Position numbers and translations under genes: made by a program. The notes under the pieces were generated by a model that was not told the origin of the DNA, searched no databases, and saw nothing but the letters and a program-made list of their open reading frames with translations. A DNA stretch of 64,000 nucleotides from SVTX01 sp045612105. GTDB lineage: Bacteria > Bacillota > Clostridia > Oscillospirales > CAG-272. The stretch's first letter is position 1. Each line of letters begins with the position of its first letter. The stretch is from assembly GCA_045612105.1 (NCBI GenBank), contig JAZKYL010000110.1:16053-80052 (forward strand). The letters are read 5' to 3'. This document shows, one piece after another, positions 63,026-64,000 of this stretch.

Positions 63026-63101
63026 TGGCTCCCCCTGTTGGGCTTGAACCAACGACCCCATGATTAACAGTCATGTGCTCTACCGACTGAGCTAAGGAGG
63101 A
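63026..63101 (-). tRNA. tRNA-Asn(GTT)
   Basis: A complete 76-base cloverleaf with encoded CCA: acceptor TCCTCCT/AGGGGGA, D arm GCTC, anticodon loop CTGTTAA (GTT), T arm with GGTTCAAG. It is followed by a terminator. Two 5' half copies stand in tandem upstream. Probable integration site of the ICE or of earlier elements. Confidence 0.95.
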
Positions 63102-63200
63102 ATATGACGGCTCTTTGAAACCGTATTTTATATAAACAACCATCGCTTCGCCACTAAAACACTTGCTTTAATCTGTGTCGCTATCTTTATCAAGCGACAT

Positions 63201-63243
63201 CATGATTAACAGTCATGCGCTCTACCGACTGAGCTAAGGAGGA
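63201..63243 (-). pseudogene. 5' half copy of tRNA-Asn (copy 2)
   Basis: The 43 bases from the 5' end through the anticodon arm match tRNA-Asn with one difference (GCGCAT for GCACAT). The 3' half is replaced by unrelated sequence beginning GTCGCTTGATAAAG. The spacing to the intact gene is 142 bases. It cannot form a tRNA. Confidence 0.85.
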
Positions 63244-63335
63244 ATATGACGGATCTTTCAATCCGTATTTTTTTGTCCAACCATCGCCTTGCCGCAAAAC
63301 ACCAACTTTTAATCTGTGTCACTAACTAAATCAAG

Positions 63336-63384
63336 CGACCCCATGATTAACAGTCATGTGCTCTACCGACTGAGCTAAGGAGGA
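63336..63384 (-). pseudogene. 5' half copy of tRNA-Asn (copy 3)
   Basis: A 49-base copy from the 5' end into the variable region, ending GGGGTCG where it diverges into CTTGATTTAGTTAG. It is 141 bases from copy 2, whose flank it resembles. Together the copies form a 141-142-bp tandem repeat of tRNA half plus element end. Confidence 0.85.
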
Positions 63385-63445
63385 ATACGACTCCGTAGGC
63401 TTGATCGGTTTTGAACCGATTGCCTAACGGTATATATAAATGGAA

Positions 63446-63475
63446 ACAGCTAAACTAATGTTTAGTTTAGCTGTT
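63446..63475 (-). terminator. hairpin after 5S copy 2
   Basis: AACAGCTAAACTAA pairs with TTAGTTTAGCTGTT across a short loop. It lies just after the 3' end of the downstream 5S gene. There is no long T-tract, so it may be a processing hairpin of the rRNA operon. Confidence 0.5.
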
Positions 63476-63479
63476 CTGT

Positions 63480-63596
<117 letters not shown>

Positions 63597-63620
63597 TTGT
63601 CCGTTATTAGCGGACTTGAT

Positions 63621-63735
<115 letters not shown>

Positions 63736-63738
63736 TAA

Positions 63739-63814
63739 TGGTGCACCTTCAGGGACTCGAACCCGGGACCCACTGATTAAGAGTCAGTTGCTCTACCAAC
63801 TGAGCTAAAGGTGC
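63739..63814 (-). tRNA. tRNA-Lys(CTT)
   Basis: A 76-base cloverleaf with encoded CCA: acceptor GCACCTT/AAGGTGC, anticodon loop CTCTTAA (CTT), T arm GGTTCGAG. It stands between 23S and the first 5S gene, an unusual position. Confidence 0.95.
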
Positions 63815-63944
63815 AAATCTCTGAATGGTTTCTCGACCAATCGAAGAGAAAAAGAAGTAATGAGTATCAAAACCCGAAACTCAAACTATTCTTTTGAACC
63901 TTCGTTACTTCGACCTGTGTAGCGATACACTGTCTTGTAACATA

Positions 63945-64000
63945 GGAGGTTCAAGCCCTCGGTCTATTAGTATCGGTCAGCTGAACACATTACTGTGCTT
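63945..64000 (-). rRNA. 23S rRNA, 3' end (partial)
   Basis: The minus strand reads the typical 3' terminus GATACTAATAGACCGAGGGCTTGAACC. The gene continues beyond the right edge of the window. The exact 3' end is approximate. Confidence 0.88.

Noticed and set aside
62898..63143. 81-residue minus-strand frame over tRNA-Asn
   Set aside because: It overlaps the tRNA gene and its terminator; chance frame.
63201..63384. CRISPR-like tandem repeats near the tRNA genes
   Set aside because: The 141-142-base period and the tRNA-Asn match show that these are tRNA half copies, not repeats with short spacers.

Overview
The window looks like a Clostridia-type Firmicute, probably gut-associated. Evidence: strong AGGAGG-type ribosome binding sites, an agr quorum-sensing locus, a Gram-positive integrative conjugative element (ICE) with PrgI-, VirB4- and VirD4-like genes, and the 3' end of an rRNA operon (23S end, tRNA-Lys, two 5S genes, tRNA-Asn). 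Almost every gene is on the minus strand. Base composition is mosaic: the conjugation core (about 18.5-49 kb) is visibly richer in GC than the two AT-rich biosynthetic blocks (about 3.5-18 kb and 49.8-61.8 kb).

Layout from left to right. 1-1.4 kb has no clear gene. 1.4-3.4 kb is a DUF2971 plus RES-domain pair. 3.5-13.2 kb is peptide cluster 1: nitroreductase, adenylating enzyme, acyl carrier protein, PaaK-like ligase, radical SAM/SPASM maturase, a putative peptide-maturation protein, a 44-residue precursor, and two ABC exporters. 13.4-16.3 kb is a complete agrBDCA locus whose AgrD has no cysteine. 16.4-17.9 kb holds a small gene behind a promoter enclosed by 18-bp inverted repeats, next to a tyrosine recombinase. 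18.5-30 kb is the ICE replication and maintenance module: a methylase-helicase fusion, DUF4942, DUF932, a sigma-like factor and a zinc-ribbon protein. 30-49.2 kb is the transfer module: coupling ATPase, VirB4, PrgI, membrane proteins and a 1,897-residue surface protein. It starts from a promoter with five 11-bp iterons and an attenuator. 49.5 kb is a 3' remnant of parB. 49.8-61.6 kb is peptide cluster 2: a 31-residue precursor, a subtilisin-fused maturation protein, a radical SAM enzyme, a carrier protein, a methionyl-tRNA synthetase paralogue, two ABC exporters and a pair of paralogous unknown proteins. 62 kb is an intact parB. 63-64 kb is tRNA-Asn with two tandem partial copies, then 5S, 5S, tRNA-Lys and the 23S end.

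How it works together (inference): four promoters share one architecture. They are two direct copies of an AATTATCCC element with a 20-bp period, ending four to six bases before the -35 box, followed by a -10 box. They precede cluster 1, agrBD, the unknown pair at 50-52 kb and cluster 2. A fifth, orphan copy lies at 18.1 kb in the opposite orientation. This is what a LytTR (AgrA) regulon would look like. The strongest candidate for an undescribed system is therefore a conjugative element carrying two carrier-protein-linked radical-SAM peptide pathways under one quorum-sensing switch, with a tRNA synthetase paralogue as possible self-resistance or tailoring enzyme.
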